A DNA stretch of 42,612 bases from Aromatoleum evansii (GCF_012910805.1 NZ_WTVK01000047.1:1-42612), one strand, 5' to 3'; counted from the first letter of the stretch, positions 23,140-34,865 are shown. The notes: generated by a model not told the origin, from the sequence alone. Numbers and translations: made by a program.

Positions 23140-25926
23140 TTATCCGCTGTTGCGCAGGCCGGCCGCGATGCCGTTGATCGACAGGTGGATGCCGCGGCGG
23201 ATGCGTTCGTCGTCGGCGCCTTCGCGGTGGCGGCGCAGCAGCTCGACCTGCACGTGGTTGAGCGGGTCGAGGTAGGGGAAGCGGTTGCGGATCGAGCGCT
23301 TCAGCAGCGGGTTGGCGTCCAGCAGCTCGTTCTGCCCGGTGATCTTCAGCAGCGCGGCGACGGTGGCCTCGTGCTCGGCGCGGATGCGCGGGAAGATCGC
23401 GTCGCGCACGGCCGCATCACGCACCAGGCCGGCGTAGCGGCTGGCGATGGCGATGTCGCTCTTGGCGAGCACCATGTCCATGTTGGAGAGGAGCGTCGTG
23501 AAGAATGGCCATTCGCGGTGCATCGCCTGCAGGCGCTCGAGGCCGGTGGGGCCGTGGCGGTCGAGGTAGTCGGTGACGGCGGCGCCGAAGCCGAACCAGC
23601 CGGGCAGCATCAGGCGGCACTGCGACCAGCTGAACACCCAGGGGATCGCGCGCAGGTCCTCGATCGCGAAGCTCTTCTTGCGGGCGGCGGGACGCGAGCC
23701 GATGTTGAGCTGGGCGATCTCGTCGACGATGGTCGATTCGCGGAAGTAGGTCTCGAAGCCGTCGGTCTCGTAGACCAGGCCACGGTAGGCGCGAAAGGCC
23801 GAGTCGGAGAGTTCGTCCATGGCTTCCAGGAACTCCGCGCGCGGGGCGGGTTCCTTGCCGGCGAGCAGCGTGGCTTCGAGGGTCGCGGCGACCAGCACTT
23901 CGAGGTTGCGGCGGCCGACTTCAGGGTTGCCGTACTTTGCGCCGATCACCTCGCCCTGTTCGGTGAGGCGGATCTGGCCCTGCACCGCGCCGCCGGGTTG
24001 CGCGAGGATGGCCTGGTAGCTCGGCCCGCCGCCGCGCCCGACCGAGCCGCCGCGGCCGTGGAAGAGGCGCAGGCGCACGTCGTGGCGGCGGAAGACTTCG
24101 ACTAGCGCGATCTCGGCCTTGTACAGCTCCCAGCCCGAGGTGAGGAAGCCGCCGTCCTTGTTGGAGTCGGAGTAGCCGAGCATGACTTCCTGCGTCCGGT
24201 CGCGCGAGGGGAGGAGGCGCTTCCAGGTCGGTAGCGAGAGCAGGCGGTCCATCACCGGGCCGCTCGCCTGCAGGTCGGCGATGGTCTCGAAGAGCGGGAT
24301 TACGTTCACGGCGAGCGTGTCGCTGCGCGGATCGAGTAGCCCGGCTTCCTTGAGCAGCACGGCGAGTTCGAGGAGGTCCGAGACGCCGTCGGTCTTGGAG
24401 ATGATCGCGTTGGGCACGGACGCCGGACCGTAGCGGCGATGGGCCTCGCGCGCCATGCGGAAGATTGCGAGTTCCGAGGCGGTTTCGTCGGAATAGGCAT
24501 AGTGCGGCGAGTGCAGCGGCCGTGCGCTCGAAAGCTCCGCGACCAGCAGCGCGATGCGTTGTTCCTCGGTGAGCTTGCCGTAGCGGGTGCCGGGCTGGGC
24601 CACTTCGAGCAGTTCGGCGACGACGCGCTCGTGCACCTCGGAGTTCTGGCGCAGGTCGATCGGCGCGAGGTGGAAGCCGAACACGGAGACCGCGCGGCGG
24701 ATGCGGCGCAGGCGGCCGTGGGCGAGCTCGGCCGAGCCGTTCGCAAGCAGCGAGTGATGAACGATGTCGAGGTCGGCGGCGAGGGCTTGCGGGTCGGTGT
24801 AAGGGGGGGCCGCGTCGGGCGCGTTGGGGCGTGCCGCCGCCGGTGCGGCGGGGCCGCCGAGCAGCGCATGCCGGGTCGCCGCGAGGCGGGCGCGGATGCC
24901 TGTAACGGCGCGCCGGTAGGGTTCGTCGCTGCGGTGCGGCGAGCGGTCGGGCGAGGCGTCGGCGAGCGCCAGCAGTTCGTCCGAGGCCGGCGCCAGCAGT
25001 GAGGCGAGGGAGAGCTGCGAGGCGAGGATCTCCAGCTCGTCGAGGTAGTGATCGAGCACGCGCTCGCACTGCATCGCCAGCGCCTGTTCGAGCATGTCGG
25101 CGGTGACGAAGGGGTTGCCGTCGCGATCGCCGCCGATCCAGCTGCCGACCTGCAGGAAGGCGGGCAGGTCGTCCGCCGCAAGGCTTTCGTCGCGCTCGGC
25201 CAGCGCGTCCTCGATGTTCGCGTAGAGGCGCGGCACTTCGCGCAGGAAGGTGGTGTCGTGGTAGCCGAGACCGTTGTTTACCTCGTCGACGACCGAGAGC
25301 TTGGCCGGGCGCAGCATGCGCGTCTGCCACAGCGTCAGCACGCCGCGGCGCAGCGCGTCGCCGTTCTCGCGGCGCTCTTCGGGCGTGAGCGTCATGCGGT
25401 CGCGCTGGTCGAGCAGGCGCGCGATCGCGGTCTGGCAGTTGAGGATGCTCTTCCTCTGGACTTCGGTGGGGTGCGCGGTGAGGACCGGCACGATCTGCGC
25501 GCTGGCGAAGAAGTCGGACAGGGCGGTGGCGTCGAGGCCGGCGTCGAGGGCGCGGTTCATCGCCAGCGCGAGGCTGCCTTCGCGCGGCGCGGAGCCCGCG
25601 ATCAGGTGCGCGCGCGAGCGGCGGATGTGGTGCTGGTCCTCGGCGAGGTTCGCGAGGTGCGAGAAGTAGCTGAAGGCGCGCACGACGTGCAGGGTGTCCT
25701 CGCGCGAGAGGCGGTCGAGCGCGGCCTCCAGCTCGTCGCGTGCGCCGTGATCAGCGTCGCGGCGGAAGCGGATCGAGTCGCGGCGGATGCGTTCGATGAG
25801 CTCGAATACGGCTTCGCCTTCGCGGGCCCGCACGGTGTCGCCGAGGAGGCGGCCCAGCAGGCGGATGTCTTCGCGCAGGGCCTGGTCCTTGTCGGCGGTC
25901 GGATCAGCGGGGAGGGCAGCGTTCAC
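23140..25926 (-). CDS. ppc: Phosphoenolpyruvate carboxylase
   Basis: 928 residues from GTG 25926, chosen because GGAG lies 7 bases before it and the product then begins like other Ppc proteins ([20 protein letters not shown]). It converts PEP and bicarbonate to oxaloacetate, refilling the TCA cycle. Active-site marks: '[15 protein letters not shown]' (catalytic His), '[19 protein letters not shown]', '[20 protein letters not shown]' and the C-terminal '[10 protein letters not shown]'. It shares PEP with the pyruvate kinase and enolase genes just upstream in the same orientation, but a repeat-containing gap separates it from eno. Confidence 0.97.
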   Translation of the reverse strand: MNAALPADPTADKDQALREDIRLLGRLLGDTVRAREGEAVFELIERIRRDSIRFRRDADHGARDELEAALDRLSREDTLHVVRAFSYFSHLANLAEDQHHIRRSRAHLIAGSAPREGSLALAMNRALDAGLDATALSDFFASAQIVPVLTAHPTEVQRKSILNCQTAIARLLDQRDRMTLTPEERRENGDALRRGVLTLWQTRMLRPAKLSVVDEVNNGLGYHDTTFLREVPRLYANIEDALAERDESLAADDLPAFLQVGSWIGGDRDGNPFVTADMLEQALAMQCERVLDHYLDELEILASQLSLASLLAPASDELLALADASPDRSPHRSDEPYRRAVTGIRARLAATRHALLGGPAAPAAARPNAPDAAPPYTDPQALAADLDIVHHSLLANGSAELAHGRLRRIRRAVSVFGFHLAPIDLRQNSEVHERVVAELLEVAQPGTRYGKLTEEQRIALLVAELSSARPLHSPHYAYSDETASELAIFRMAREAHRRYGPASVPNAIISKTDGVSDLLELAVLLKEAGLLDPRSDTLAVNVIPLFETIADLQASGPVMDRLLSLPTWKRLLPSRDRTQEVMLGYSDSNKDGGFLTSGWELYKAEIALVEVFRRHDVRLRLFHGRGGSVGRGGGPSYQAILAQPGGAVQGQIRLTEQGEVIGAKYGNPEVGRRNLEVLVAATLEATLLAGKEPAPRAEFLEAMDELSDSAFRAYRGLVYETDGFETYFRESTIVDEIAQLNIGSRPAARKKSFAIEDLRAIPWVFSWSQCRLMLPGWFGFGAAVTDYLDRHGPTGLERLQAMHREWPFFTTLLSNMDMVLAKSDIAIASRYAGLVRDAAVRDAIFPRIRAEHEATVAALLKITGQNELLDANPLLKRSIRNRFPYLDPLNHVQVELLRRHREGADDERIRRGIHLSINGIAAGLRNSG

Positions 25927-25986
25927 GGCAAGGCTCCGGAAAGCGAACGGCCCGCCGTGCGGCGCGGCCGAGGGGGAATAAAAAGG

Positions 25987-26031
25987 ACCGGCACCACCGC
26001 CAGGGAGTGAGCGTTGTGATGCGGTGCCGGT
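25987..26031. promoter_or_regulatory. Long dyad in the ppc leader
   Basis: ACCGGCACC and its exact complement GGTGCCGGT are separated by 27 bases, about 60 bp before the ppc start. It could be an mRNA hairpin or operator. Unassigned. The gap 25927-26248 otherwise holds the REP-type repeat listed separately. Confidence 0.3.
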
Positions 26032-26109
26032 TGGAGAGCAATCGTTTGTTGATGGCGCGGCAGTCAAATACCGTTCGGGCAGGAGATGAGCTCGGCTTGG
26101 GGTCCGGTT

Positions 26110-26204
26110 CCTCCCCATTCAAGGGGGAGGTCAGGAGGGGGATGGGTTTCTGGCGGGGCTGCTTTAACCCATCCCCACCCCAACCCTCCCCTTGAAGGGG
26201 AGGG
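26110..26204. repeat. REP-type composite inverted repeat (eno 3' side)
   Basis: Two hairpins of the form CCTCCCC-TT(C/G)AAGGGG-AGG (26110-26130 and 26184-26204) with an inner inverted pair GGATGGG / CCCATCC. The same element occurs at 27589-27721. It is a dispersed repeat whose translation gives the familiar '[11 protein letters not shown]'. A 15-base fragment shared with the repeat at 2319 (AAATACCGTTCGGGC) lies nearby at about 26068. Confidence 0.85.
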
Positions 26205-26248
26205 AGTGCCCGTGCGGTCTCCATCTGCTCGTGAATCTGCCATGAACC

Positions 26249-27751
<1,503 letters not shown>

Positions 27752-29389
27752 TTACAGGATGAAGCGCGTATTCACGAAGTTCGACTTGTTCCCCAGCACG
27801 ATGCTGTCGAGGAGCTTTTTCGACGCTTCCGTCTGCTTCGCGGCGACCATGGTGCGGATCGAGAACGAGCGCAGCGCGTCATGCACCGACAGCGTGCCTT
27901 CGGCCGAGTCCTTGCGGCCGGCGAAGGGGAAGACGTCGGGGCTCCTCTGGCACTGGGCGTTGAGGTTCACGCGGCACACCTGGTTCACCAGCGGATCGAC
28001 GAGGCTTGCGATCTGGTCGGGGTTGGTGCCGAAGATCGACACCTGCTGGCCGTGGTCGGACGTGATCACGTAATCGAGCGCGGTCTCGATGTCCTCGAAG
28101 GGCGCGACCGGGATCACCGGGCCGAACTGCTCCTCGCGGTAGAGCTTCATGCCTTCCTTCACCGGGAACACCACGGCCGGGTAGAACATCGTCTCGACCG
28201 AGGCCCCGCCGTTGTCGTTGAGCACCTTCGCGCCCTTCGCGACAGCATCCTCGATGCACTCGTTCATGTAGCCGACCTTGGCCATCTCCGGCAGCGGCGT
28301 GATGGTCACGCCCTTTTCCCACGGCATGCCGATCTTGAGCTTGCCGATCTCCTCGCAGAAGCGGCGCAGGAACTGGTCGGCGATGGCTTGGTGCACGAGG
28401 ATCATCTTGATCGCGGTGCAGCGCTGGCCGTTGAAGGACAGCGAACCGGCGATGCATTCCTTGACCGTCAGCTCGATGTCGGCGTCCGGCAGGATGATCG
28501 CGGCGTTCTTCGCCTCCAGCCCCAGCACCGCGCGCAGGCGGTTGGTCTTCGGGTGGGCCTTCTTCAGCTGGTCGGCGACCTTGCTGGTGCCGATCAGCGC
28601 GAGCACGTTGACCTTGCCGGAACTCATGATGTGCGGCACGACCACGCTGCCCTGACCGTACACGATGTTGATCGCGCCGGCCGGGAAGGCGCTGCGGAAG
28701 GCTTCCAGCATCGGGTAGTAGAGCAGCACGCCGAAGCGCGGCGGCTTGAACAGCACGACGTTGCCCATGATCAGCGCCGGGATCAGGGTGCAGAAGGTCT
28801 CGTTCATCGGGTAGTTGTACGGGCCCATGCACAGCACGATGCCGAGCGGCGAGCGGCGGATCTGCGCGATCGTGCCGTCGACGATCTGGAAGCGCGAGTT
28901 CGCGTTGTCGAGGTTCTTCAGCTCGGCGATGGTCGCCTTGATGTAGTCGATCGTGCGGTCGAATTCCTTCTCCGAGTCGGCGAGGCTCTTGCCGATCTCC
29001 CACATGATCAGGTTCACGATCTCGCGGCGGCGCGCGACGATCTGGTTGGTGAAGTTCTCCACGCAGGCGATGCGGTCGGCGACCGACATCGTCGGCCACT
29101 GGCCACGGCCGTTGTCGTAGGCCTTGGCGGCGGCGGCGATCGCGGCGTCGGCCTCATCGGTCCCGGTGACGGGGAAGCTGCCGAGTTCGACGTGCGTGAG
29201 GCTGCCGTCGGCGGCGCGCATCGCGACCGGGGAATAGACCGGGCGCGTCTCGCCCTTCCAGATCTGCATCTCGCCGTTGAGCAGGATCGCGCGCTGGTGC
29301 AGCGGCGCGAGCACGCGGCAGTCGGCCGGAATGTCGGCCTCGGTGGGGAACAGGGAATGCAGGCGGGCCTGGATGGTGGTGGCGTTCAT
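27752..29389 (-). CDS. gapN: NADP-dependent glyceraldehyde-3-phosphate dehydrogenase, non-phosphorylating
   Basis: 545 residues of the aldehyde dehydrogenase superfamily, in the longer GapN-like branch. Predicted to oxidise glyceraldehyde 3-phosphate straight to 3-phosphoglycerate, giving NADPH and no ATP. Seen: 'MGPYNYPMNETFCTLIPAL' (oxyanion Asn), 'LFKPPRFG', the catalytic Cys in 'FNGQRCTAIKMILVH', 'EEQFGPVIPV'. The usual catalytic Glu motif (ELGGK) reads GLEAK, a variation I believe is shared by this long branch but cannot check. Placement between pyk and eno in an Entner-Doudoroff operon supports the GapN assignment over other aldehyde dehydrogenases. Confidence 0.85.
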   Translation of the reverse strand: MNATTIQARLHSLFPTEADIPADCRVLAPLHQRAILLNGEMQIWKGETRPVYSPVAMRAADGSLTHVELGSFPVTGTDEADAAIAAAAKAYDNGRGQWPTMSVADRIACVENFTNQIVARRREIVNLIMWEIGKSLADSEKEFDRTIDYIKATIAELKNLDNANSRFQIVDGTIAQIRRSPLGIVLCMGPYNYPMNETFCTLIPALIMGNVVLFKPPRFGVLLYYPMLEAFRSAFPAGAINIVYGQGSVVVPHIMSSGKVNVLALIGTSKVADQLKKAHPKTNRLRAVLGLEAKNAAIILPDADIELTVKECIAGSLSFNGQRCTAIKMILVHQAIADQFLRRFCEEIGKLKIGMPWEKGVTITPLPEMAKVGYMNECIEDAVAKGAKVLNDNGGASVETMFYPAVVFPVKEGMKLYREEQFGPVIPVAPFEDIETALDYVITSDHGQQVSIFGTNPDQIASLVDPLVNQVCRVNLNAQCQRSPDVFPFAGRKDSAEGTLSVHDALRSFSIRTMVAAKQTEASKKLLDSIVLGNKSNFVNTRFIL

Positions 29390-29441
29390 GGTTGTCTCTC
29401 TCGTTCTCTCTTGAATAGTTTGTTCGTGGGGCGCACTTGAT

Positions 29442-29515
29442 GTGGGAGCGGCTTCAGCCGCGAATCGACGGCGTCGCTCCGGTGGCGGCCCCTTCGCGGC
29501 TGAAGCCGCTCCCAC
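29442..29515. repeat. REP-type inverted repeat overlapping the pyk 3' end
   Basis: GTGGGAGCGGCTTCAGCCGCGAA (29442-29464) and its inverted copy (29493-29515) form a long hairpin. This is the common REP sequence of pseudomonads and relatives. The right arm and the spacer are inside the pyk reading frame, whose stop is at 29454. Confidence 0.9.
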
Positions 29516-30980
29516 GTGATGGGATCTCGCCTTCGGTGTCGGCAGCCGTGATATCCCCCTCCGGCCACGCGAGGCGCAGCAGGTTGGTGCTGCCGGGGGT
29601 GCCGAAGGGCACGCCGGCGGTGACGACGACCGCTTGCCCCGGTGCGGTGAGGCCTTCGGCGCGGCAGTGTTCGAGTGCGACGTTGACGATCTCCTCGACC
29701 GCGCAGGCTTCGACCGACCGGCGCGAGCGCACGCCCCACACGACGCACAGCCGCCGCGCGACCGACTGCGACGGCGTGAGGCCCAGGATCGGCGAGCGCG
29801 GGCGCTGGTGCGCGATGCGCAGTGCGGTCGAGCCGGAGGCCGTGAAGGCGACCGTGGCCGACAGCGGCAAGGTCGCTGCGACGGCGCGGATCGCGGTGCC
29901 GATCGCGTCGGTGGTGTTGCCCTTCGGATCCGCGCCGACCGCTTCCATCAGCTGGCGCTGCAGCGGATCGGCCTCGGTGCGGGCGATGATGCGGCTCATC
30001 ATCGCGAGCGCGTCGGCGGGGTACTTGCCCGAAGCGGTCTCGGCCGAGAGCATCACCGCGTCGGCGCCATCGAACACCGCGGTCGCGACGTCGGAGGCTT
30101 CGGCGCGGGTGGGGGCGGGCGCGGAGATCATCGATTCGAGCATCTGCGTCGCGACGACGACCGGCTTCCCCGCGCGGCGGCACAGTCGCACGATGCGCTT
30201 CTGCAGGCCCGGCACGTCCTCGGGCGGCAGCTCCACGCCGAGGTCGCCGCGCGCGACCATGATGCCGTCGGCGAGCGCGATGATCTGTTCGAGTTCGACC
30301 ATCGCCGAAGGTTTCTCGATCTTCGCCATCAGCAAGGCCTTGTCACCGATCAGCGCGCGCGCTTCGGCGATGTCCTCGGCGCGCTGCACGAAGGACAGCG
30401 CGACCCAGTCGATGCCCAGTTCCAGGCCGAAGGCGAGGTCGCGGCGGTCCTTGGCGGTGAGCGCGGAGAGCGGCAGCGCGACGTCGGGGACGTTCACTCC
30501 CTTGCGGTCGGAGAGGCGCCCGTCGGTCTGCGCTTCCATTTCCAGCACGCCCTCGCTCTTCGCGACCACCTGCAGGCGCATCTTGCCGTCGTCGACCAGC
30601 AGCACGTGGCCGGGGCCGACAGCCGCGATGATCTCCGGGTGCGGGATGGACACGCGCTCGGCGTTGCCCGGCGTCGGGTCGAGGTCGAAGCGGATGCGGT
30701 CGCCGCGCGACAGCGTGACGCCGCCCTCGGCGAAGGTGCCCAGGCGCAGCTTCGGCCCCTGCAAGTCGATCAGCACGCCGATCGGGCGGCCGAGGCGCTC
30801 CTCGACGGCGCGGATGCGCTGGTACACGGCGCGGTGGTCGTCGTGCGTGCCGTGGCTGAAGTTCAGGCGGAAGACGTCCGCCCCCGATTCCGCAAGCGCG
30901 CGCAAGGTGTTCTCGTCGGCGCTCGCGGGGCCGACGGTTGCGATGATCTTGGTGTTCTTGCCGGGCATCTGGGGTCTCAT
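29454..30980 (-). CDS. pyk: Pyruvate kinase
   Basis: 508 residues from ATG 30980 (coupled by ATGA to galM); ATG 30968, giving MPGKNTKIIATVGPAS, is an equally good family start. It makes pyruvate and ATP from PEP. Active-site marks: 'FRLNFSHGTHDDH', 'DLQGPKLRLG', 'LLMAKIEKPSAM' (catalytic Lys), 'MVARGDLGVELPPEDV', 'VVVATQMLESM'. The C-terminal regulatory domain ends with 'GTPGSTNLLRL', and the last ~20 residues ('SRGSGFSREGAATGATPSIRG' region) are read from a REP repeat and are not pyruvate kinase sequence. It follows eda and galM in the Entner-Doudoroff operon. Confidence 0.96.
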   Translation of the reverse strand: MRPQMPGKNTKIIATVGPASADENTLRALAESGADVFRLNFSHGTHDDHRAVYQRIRAVEERLGRPIGVLIDLQGPKLRLGTFAEGGVTLSRGDRIRFDLDPTPGNAERVSIPHPEIIAAVGPGHVLLVDDGKMRLQVVAKSEGVLEMEAQTDGRLSDRKGVNVPDVALPLSALTAKDRRDLAFGLELGIDWVALSFVQRAEDIAEARALIGDKALLMAKIEKPSAMVELEQIIALADGIMVARGDLGVELPPEDVPGLQKRIVRLCRRAGKPVVVATQMLESMISAPAPTRAEASDVATAVFDGADAVMLSAETASGKYPADALAMMSRIIARTEADPLQRQLMEAVGADPKGNTTDAIGTAIRAVAATLPLSATVAFTASGSTALRIAHQRPRSPILGLTPSQSVARRLCVVWGVRSRRSVEACAVEEIVNVALEHCRAEGLTAPGQAVVVTAGVPFGTPGSTNLLRLAWPEGDITAADTEGEIPSRGSGFSREGAATGATPSIRG

Positions 30981-32071
30981 GCGGTGGTCGCTGAAAACGG
31001 GTTGGGAGGAGTGCCTGCGGCATTGACGTCGAACTCGACGCCGCAGCTGAAACTGGAGGTCGCGCCCGGGGGCAGGCGGATGTCGCGCGCGCATTCCGGG
31101 CGGTTGAAGACGTCGGTCATGGCTTCGACCGGCTCGATCGCGATCGAACGGCGCGGGTCGCGGGCGAGCGTGTCGCCGGTGAAGACGTGCGTCAGGCCGC
31201 CGCGCTGCCAGATCGTCAGCTGCCGGCCGGTCGCGGGGTCGCGCAGGTGACTGCGGATCAGGCCGTCGGCTTCTGGGCGGGCGCCGCCGTAGCAGCCGTC
31301 GATCACCGCGTCGCCGATGCGGCGCGGCTGACGGAAGTCCGGCAGGGCTGCCTCGCCGACCGGCGCGTAGGCGGCCTCGTCGTCGAGCGGCAGGAGCTTC
31401 GCGTCGGTGACGATGCAGCGGGTCGCGGGGATCGTCAGTTCCATGCTGTCGAGCGGCGCGTCGCCCAGGCGGAAATACGGATGCCAGCCTGCGGCGTAGG
31501 GCGCTGCACGCTCGCCGATGTTCGTCGCCGTCACCGTGAGCCCGATGCTGCGTGCGGCGAAACTCACGCGCACGTTGAATTTCAGCGCGAAGGGATAGCC
31601 GGGGAAGGAATCGGCGGCGATCACTCCCGTGAACAGCACACTGACGCCGGTGGAGGTCTCCTGCACGTTCGCGACCTTGAGGTCCATCGTGCGCAGGAAA
31701 CCGTGGTAGATCAGCCGGTCGGCGGCGGGAACGCCGGGCAGCAGATCGTGATCGCGTCCTTCGAAGCGGTAGCGGCCGCCTGCGATGCGGTTGGGGAAGG
31801 GGGCAAGGATGCCGTTGCGCACGCCGTTCTGGCTGGCGAGCTCTTCGGCGGAAAGGTAGCCGTCGGTCAGCGCCACCAGTTCGCTGCCGTCGCGCACGCG
31901 CCAGTCGAGCAGCGTTGCGCCGCGGTGCGCGAACACCGCAAAGGCACCGCTGCGCTCGTCATGCAGTTCGATCGCTTCCATGCCGGAGCGCAGCACCTTG
32001 CGCATATGGAAGGTGTTCCTGTTCCGGCTCGCGACAGAGGGGGCGACGGGCGCGGACGCGACGATCATCAC
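30977..32071 (-). CDS. galM: Aldose 1-epimerase family protein
   Basis: 364 residues. Mutarotase-like beta-sandwich enzyme that interconverts anomers of a hexose or hexose phosphate. Family features: 'NGVRNGILAPFPNRIAGGRY' (with the Asn-Arg pair), 'YHGFLRTMDLKV' (substrate-binding His), 'AAGWHPYFRLG' (catalytic His) and a late Glu in 'SIAIEPVEAMTD'. Both ends overlap neighbours by four bases (eda upstream, pyk downstream), so it is translationally coupled in the operon. It might supply the beta-anomer of glucose 6-phosphate for Zwf, or act on free sugar; the sequence alone does not decide. Confidence 0.9.
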   Translation of the reverse strand: MMIVASAPVAPSVASRNRNTFHMRKVLRSGMEAIELHDERSGAFAVFAHRGATLLDWRVRDGSELVALTDGYLSAEELASQNGVRNGILAPFPNRIAGGRYRFEGRDHDLLPGVPAADRLIYHGFLRTMDLKVANVQETSTGVSVLFTGVIAADSFPGYPFALKFNVRVSFAARSIGLTVTATNIGERAAPYAAGWHPYFRLGDAPLDSMELTIPATRCIVTDAKLLPLDDEAAYAPVGEAALPDFRQPRRIGDAVIDGCYGGARPEADGLIRSHLRDPATGRQLTIWQRGGLTHVFTGDTLARDPRRSIAIEPVEAMTDVFNRPECARDIRLPPGATSSFSCGVEFDVNAAGTPPNPFSATTA

Positions 32072-32703
32072 GCGGCCTCGCTCGGGCGCAGTGCCGCGGC
32101 GGCGCGGGCGAGTTCGGTGATCGCGGCCCAGTCGCCGGCGCGCACGCGGTCGACCGGAGTGAGCCAGGAGCCGCCGACGCAGGCGACGTTGGGCAGCGCG
32201 AGGAAGTTCGGCGCGCTCGCGAGGTCGATGCCGCCGGTCGGGCAGAAGCGAACCTGCGGGAAGGGGCCGCCGAGCGCCTTCAGCATGCCGATGCCGCCCG
32301 CCTGCGCGGCGGGGAAGAGCTTCATCGCGGTGTAGCCGGCGGCGAGCGCGTTGATCACGTCGGAGGGCGTCATCACGCCCGGCAGCAGCGGGATCGCCGA
32401 TTCGCGCCCGGCGCGCAGCAGTTCGGGCGATGCGCCGGGGCTCACCGCGAACACCGCTCCGGCCTCGGCCGCGGCGGCGAGGTCGGTGGGCGTGACGACG
32501 GTGCCGACACCGACGATCGCATCGGGTACTTCGGTGCGGATCGCGCGCACGCTTTCGAGCGCGGCGGCGGTGCGCAGCGTGACTTCGAGCACGCGGATGC
32601 CGCCGGCGACCAGCGCGCGGGCGAGCGGCACCGCGTCGGCGACCTTGTCGAGCACGATCACCGGCATCACGGGGCTGGCGGCGAGGAGGGTATGGATGTC
32701 CAT
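32068..32703 (-). CDS. eda: 2-keto-3-deoxy-6-phosphogluconate aldolase
   Basis: 211 residues. Splits KDPG into pyruvate and glyceraldehyde 3-phosphate, the last step of the Entner-Doudoroff pathway. The Schiff-base Lys is in 'YTAMKLFPA'; the catalytic Glu is in '[10 protein letters not shown]'; 'VGVGTVVTP', 'AVSPGAS' and 'RFCPTGGID' complete the TIM-barrel phosphate and substrate sites. It lies 25 bp after edd, and its stop overlaps the galM start. Confidence 0.97.
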   Translation of the reverse strand: MDIHTLLAASPVMPVIVLDKVADAVPLARALVAGGIRVLEVTLRTAAALESVRAIRTEVPDAIVGVGTVVTPTDLAAAAEAGAVFAVSPGASPELLRAGRESAIPLLPGVMTPSDVINALAAGYTAMKLFPAAQAGGIGMLKALGGPFPQVRFCPTGGIDLASAPNFLALPNVACVGGSWLTPVDRVRAGDWAAITELARAAAALRPSEAA

Positions 32704-32728
32704 GGATCAGTTCTCCGGAATTCGGGGG

Positions 32729-34576
32729 TCAGGCGAGCGGCAGCGGGCCGGGCAGGGTGGAGCCGAAAGTGCTGGCCCCCTGTTCGGCGCCGCAGGCGTT
32801 GGCGCGCGCGTTGAAGAAGAGTTCGCGGCCGACGCCATGCTGGTTCGCGTCGAGGTTCGCCGTCGCGAGCTCGCGTGCGGCCCACTCGGCGGCATCGACC
32901 AGCGCTTCGAGCGTGCCGGCCTCGGCGTCGAGGCGGATCAGGTCGCCGCTGCGCACCTTGGCGAGCGGTCCGCCGGAGAGGCATTCCGGGGTCACGTGGA
33001 TCGCCGCCGGCACCTTGCCGGAGGCGCCCGACATGCGGCCGTCGGTGACGAGCGCGACGCGGTAGCCCTGGTCCTGCAGCACCGCGAGCGCGGGCGTGAG
33101 CTTGTGCAGTTCCGGCATGCCGTTGGCGCGCGGGCCCTGGAAGCGCACCACGGCGATGAAGTCGCGCGTCAGTTCGCCGCGCTTGAAGGCCGCCATCACG
33201 TCGTCCTGGCTGTCGAACACGATCGCGGGCGCCTCGACGATGCGGTGCTCGGGTTTGACGGCGGAGACCTTGATCACCGACCGTCCCAGGTTGCCCTGCA
33301 GCAGCTTCAGGCCGCCGTCGGCGCTGAACGGGTCGGCGGCCGGGCGCAGCACGGCGGTGTCGAGGCTTTCGGCGACCGTGGCACGCCACGCGACCGTCTC
33401 GCCGTCGAGCCAGGGCTCCTCCGCGTAGCGCGCGAGGCCTTCGCCCATCACCGTCGTCACGTCGCCGTGCAGGAATCCCGCGCCGAGCAGTTCGCGGATC
33501 AGGAAACCCATGCCGCCCGCGGCGTGGAAGTGGTTCACGTCGGCGCTGCCGTTCGGGTAGATGCGGGTGAGCAGCGGCACGGCGGCGGAGAGTTCGTCGA
33601 AGTCGTTCCAGTCGATGTGGATGCCCGCCGCGGCGGCGATCGCGACGAGGTGGATCGTGTGGTTGGTCGAACCGCCGGTCGCGAGCAGGCCCACGATGGC
33701 GTTGGCGATCGCGCGCTCGTCGACGACCTTCGCGATCGGGATGTACTCGTTGCCGAGGCGCGTGATGCGCGCGAGGCGCTGGGCGGCGGCGCGGGTCAGC
33801 CCGTCGCGCAGGGTGTTGCCGGGATTCACGAAGGCTGCGCCCGGCAGGTGCAGGCCCATCACTTCCATCAGCATCTGGTTGCTGTTGGCGGTGCCGTAGA
33901 AGGTGCAGGTGCCGGGGCCGTGGTAGGCGGCCATCTCGGAGGCGAGCAATTCCTCGCGCGTCGCCAGTCCCTGCGCGAACTGCTGGCGCACGCGCGCCTT
34001 GTCGTCGTTGCCGATGCCGGTCGTCATCGGGCCGGCCGGCACGAAGATCGTCGGCAGGTGGCCGAACTGCAGCGCGCCGATCAGCAGGCCCGGCACGATC
34101 TTGTCGCACACGCCCAGGCACAGCGTGCCGTCGAAGACGTTGTGTGACAGCGCCACGGCCGTCGACATCGCGATCACGTCGCGCGAGAAGAGGGAGAGTT
34201 CCATGCCCGCCTCGCCCTGCGTGACGCCGTCGCACATCGCCGGCACGCCGCCGGCGAACTGGGCGACCGCACCGGCACCGCGGGCCGCTTCCTTGATCAG
34301 CGCGGGCATGCGCTCGAAGGGCTGGTGCGCCGAGAGCATGTCGTTATAGGCGGACACGATCCCGAGGTTGGGCAGGCGCGCCTGGCGCAGCACCAGCTTG
34401 TCGTTCGGCTCGAAGGCCGCGTAGGCGTGCGCCTGGTTGGCGCAGGAAACATGGGTGCGCGCGGTGCCGGCGGCGCGTGCGGCGGCGTCGACGCGCGTCA
34501 GGTAGGCGGCGCGCGAGGCGGCGCTGCGGGCGCGGATGCGGTCGGTGACGCGGGCGAGGATGGGGTTGAGGGACAT
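32729..34576 (-). CDS. edd: 6-phosphogluconate dehydratase
   Basis: 615 residues, typical for Edd. Dehydrates 6-phosphogluconate to KDPG using an iron-sulfur cluster. Cluster Cys residues are in 'VSCANQAH', '[18 protein letters not shown]' and '[14 protein letters not shown]'; '[16 protein letters not shown]' and '[20 protein letters not shown]' are the conserved IlvD/Edd signatures. AAAGGAG lies seven bases before ATG 34576. First gene of the minus-strand operon edd-eda-galM-pyk-gapN-eno; a HexR-type operator sits between its -35 and -10 boxes. Confidence 0.97.
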   Translation of the reverse strand: MSLNPILARVTDRIRARSAASRAAYLTRVDAAARAAGTARTHVSCANQAHAYAAFEPNDKLVLRQARLPNLGIVSAYNDMLSAHQPFERMPALIKEAARGAGAVAQFAGGVPAMCDGVTQGEAGMELSLFSRDVIAMSTAVALSHNVFDGTLCLGVCDKIVPGLLIGALQFGHLPTIFVPAGPMTTGIGNDDKARVRQQFAQGLATREELLASEMAAYHGPGTCTFYGTANSNQMLMEVMGLHLPGAAFVNPGNTLRDGLTRAAAQRLARITRLGNEYIPIAKVVDERAIANAIVGLLATGGSTNHTIHLVAIAAAAGIHIDWNDFDELSAAVPLLTRIYPNGSADVNHFHAAGGMGFLIRELLGAGFLHGDVTTVMGEGLARYAEEPWLDGETVAWRATVAESLDTAVLRPAADPFSADGGLKLLQGNLGRSVIKVSAVKPEHRIVEAPAIVFDSQDDVMAAFKRGELTRDFIAVVRFQGPRANGMPELHKLTPALAVLQDQGYRVALVTDGRMSGASGKVPAAIHVTPECLSGGPLAKVRSGDLIRLDAEAGTLEALVDAAEWAARELATANLDANQHGVGRELFFNARANACGAEQGASTFGSTLPGPLPLA

Positions 34577-34647
34577 GCTGTCTCCTTTGTGTCGTGGCGT
34601 CGCCTTCTTGTCTCTCAGCGAGGGTTCTGGCGACTTGCTTTGACACA

Positions 34648-34677
34648 AGTGTAGATTTGCTACATGTAGAAATGCAA
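34648..34677 (-). promoter_or_regulatory. Candidate edd promoter
   Basis: On the minus strand: TTGCAT (34677-34672), 18 bases, TACACT (34653-34648). The spacer contains a HexR-type dyad. It would give a leader of about 65 bases before edd. Confidence 0.6.
34650..34664. promoter_or_regulatory. HexR operator, edd side
   Basis: TGTAG-ATTTG-CTACA is a perfect inverted repeat matching the HexR consensus type (TGTAAT-N3-ATTACA in gammaproteobacteria, TGTAG-N5-CTACA here). A further TGTAG half-site follows at 34665. The hexR gene is in this locus. Confidence 0.8.
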
Positions 34678-34832
34678 GCCCATTTTTGTGGAAAAAGTGA
34701 AAACTTGTAGTCCGGCTGATCGATTTCGCCAGAAATCAGAAGCGCTTTGAACTGAGTTTTAATGGGCAAATGCCTTGAAGGGTGCGGAGCTGCGCCCCGT
34801 ACGGGAGCGAAGTCGGGTTGAGATATTTTGTG

Positions 34833-34861
34833 TTGACTTGCTACATTTTTCCGACTTTAAT
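34833..34861 (+). promoter_or_regulatory. Zwf promoter
   Basis: TTGACT (34833-34838), 17 bases, TTTAAT (34856-34861): near-consensus sigma70 boxes with ideal spacing. The HexR dyad lies just downstream around the expected +1. The remainder of the edd-zwf gap (34577-34943) is the two leaders and unremarkable sequence. Confidence 0.75.
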
Positions 34862-34865
34862 GGTC

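Noticed and set aside
23092-26010. Several + strand frames opposite ppc
   Set aside because: They are shadow frames; ppc carries every catalytic motif on the minus strand.
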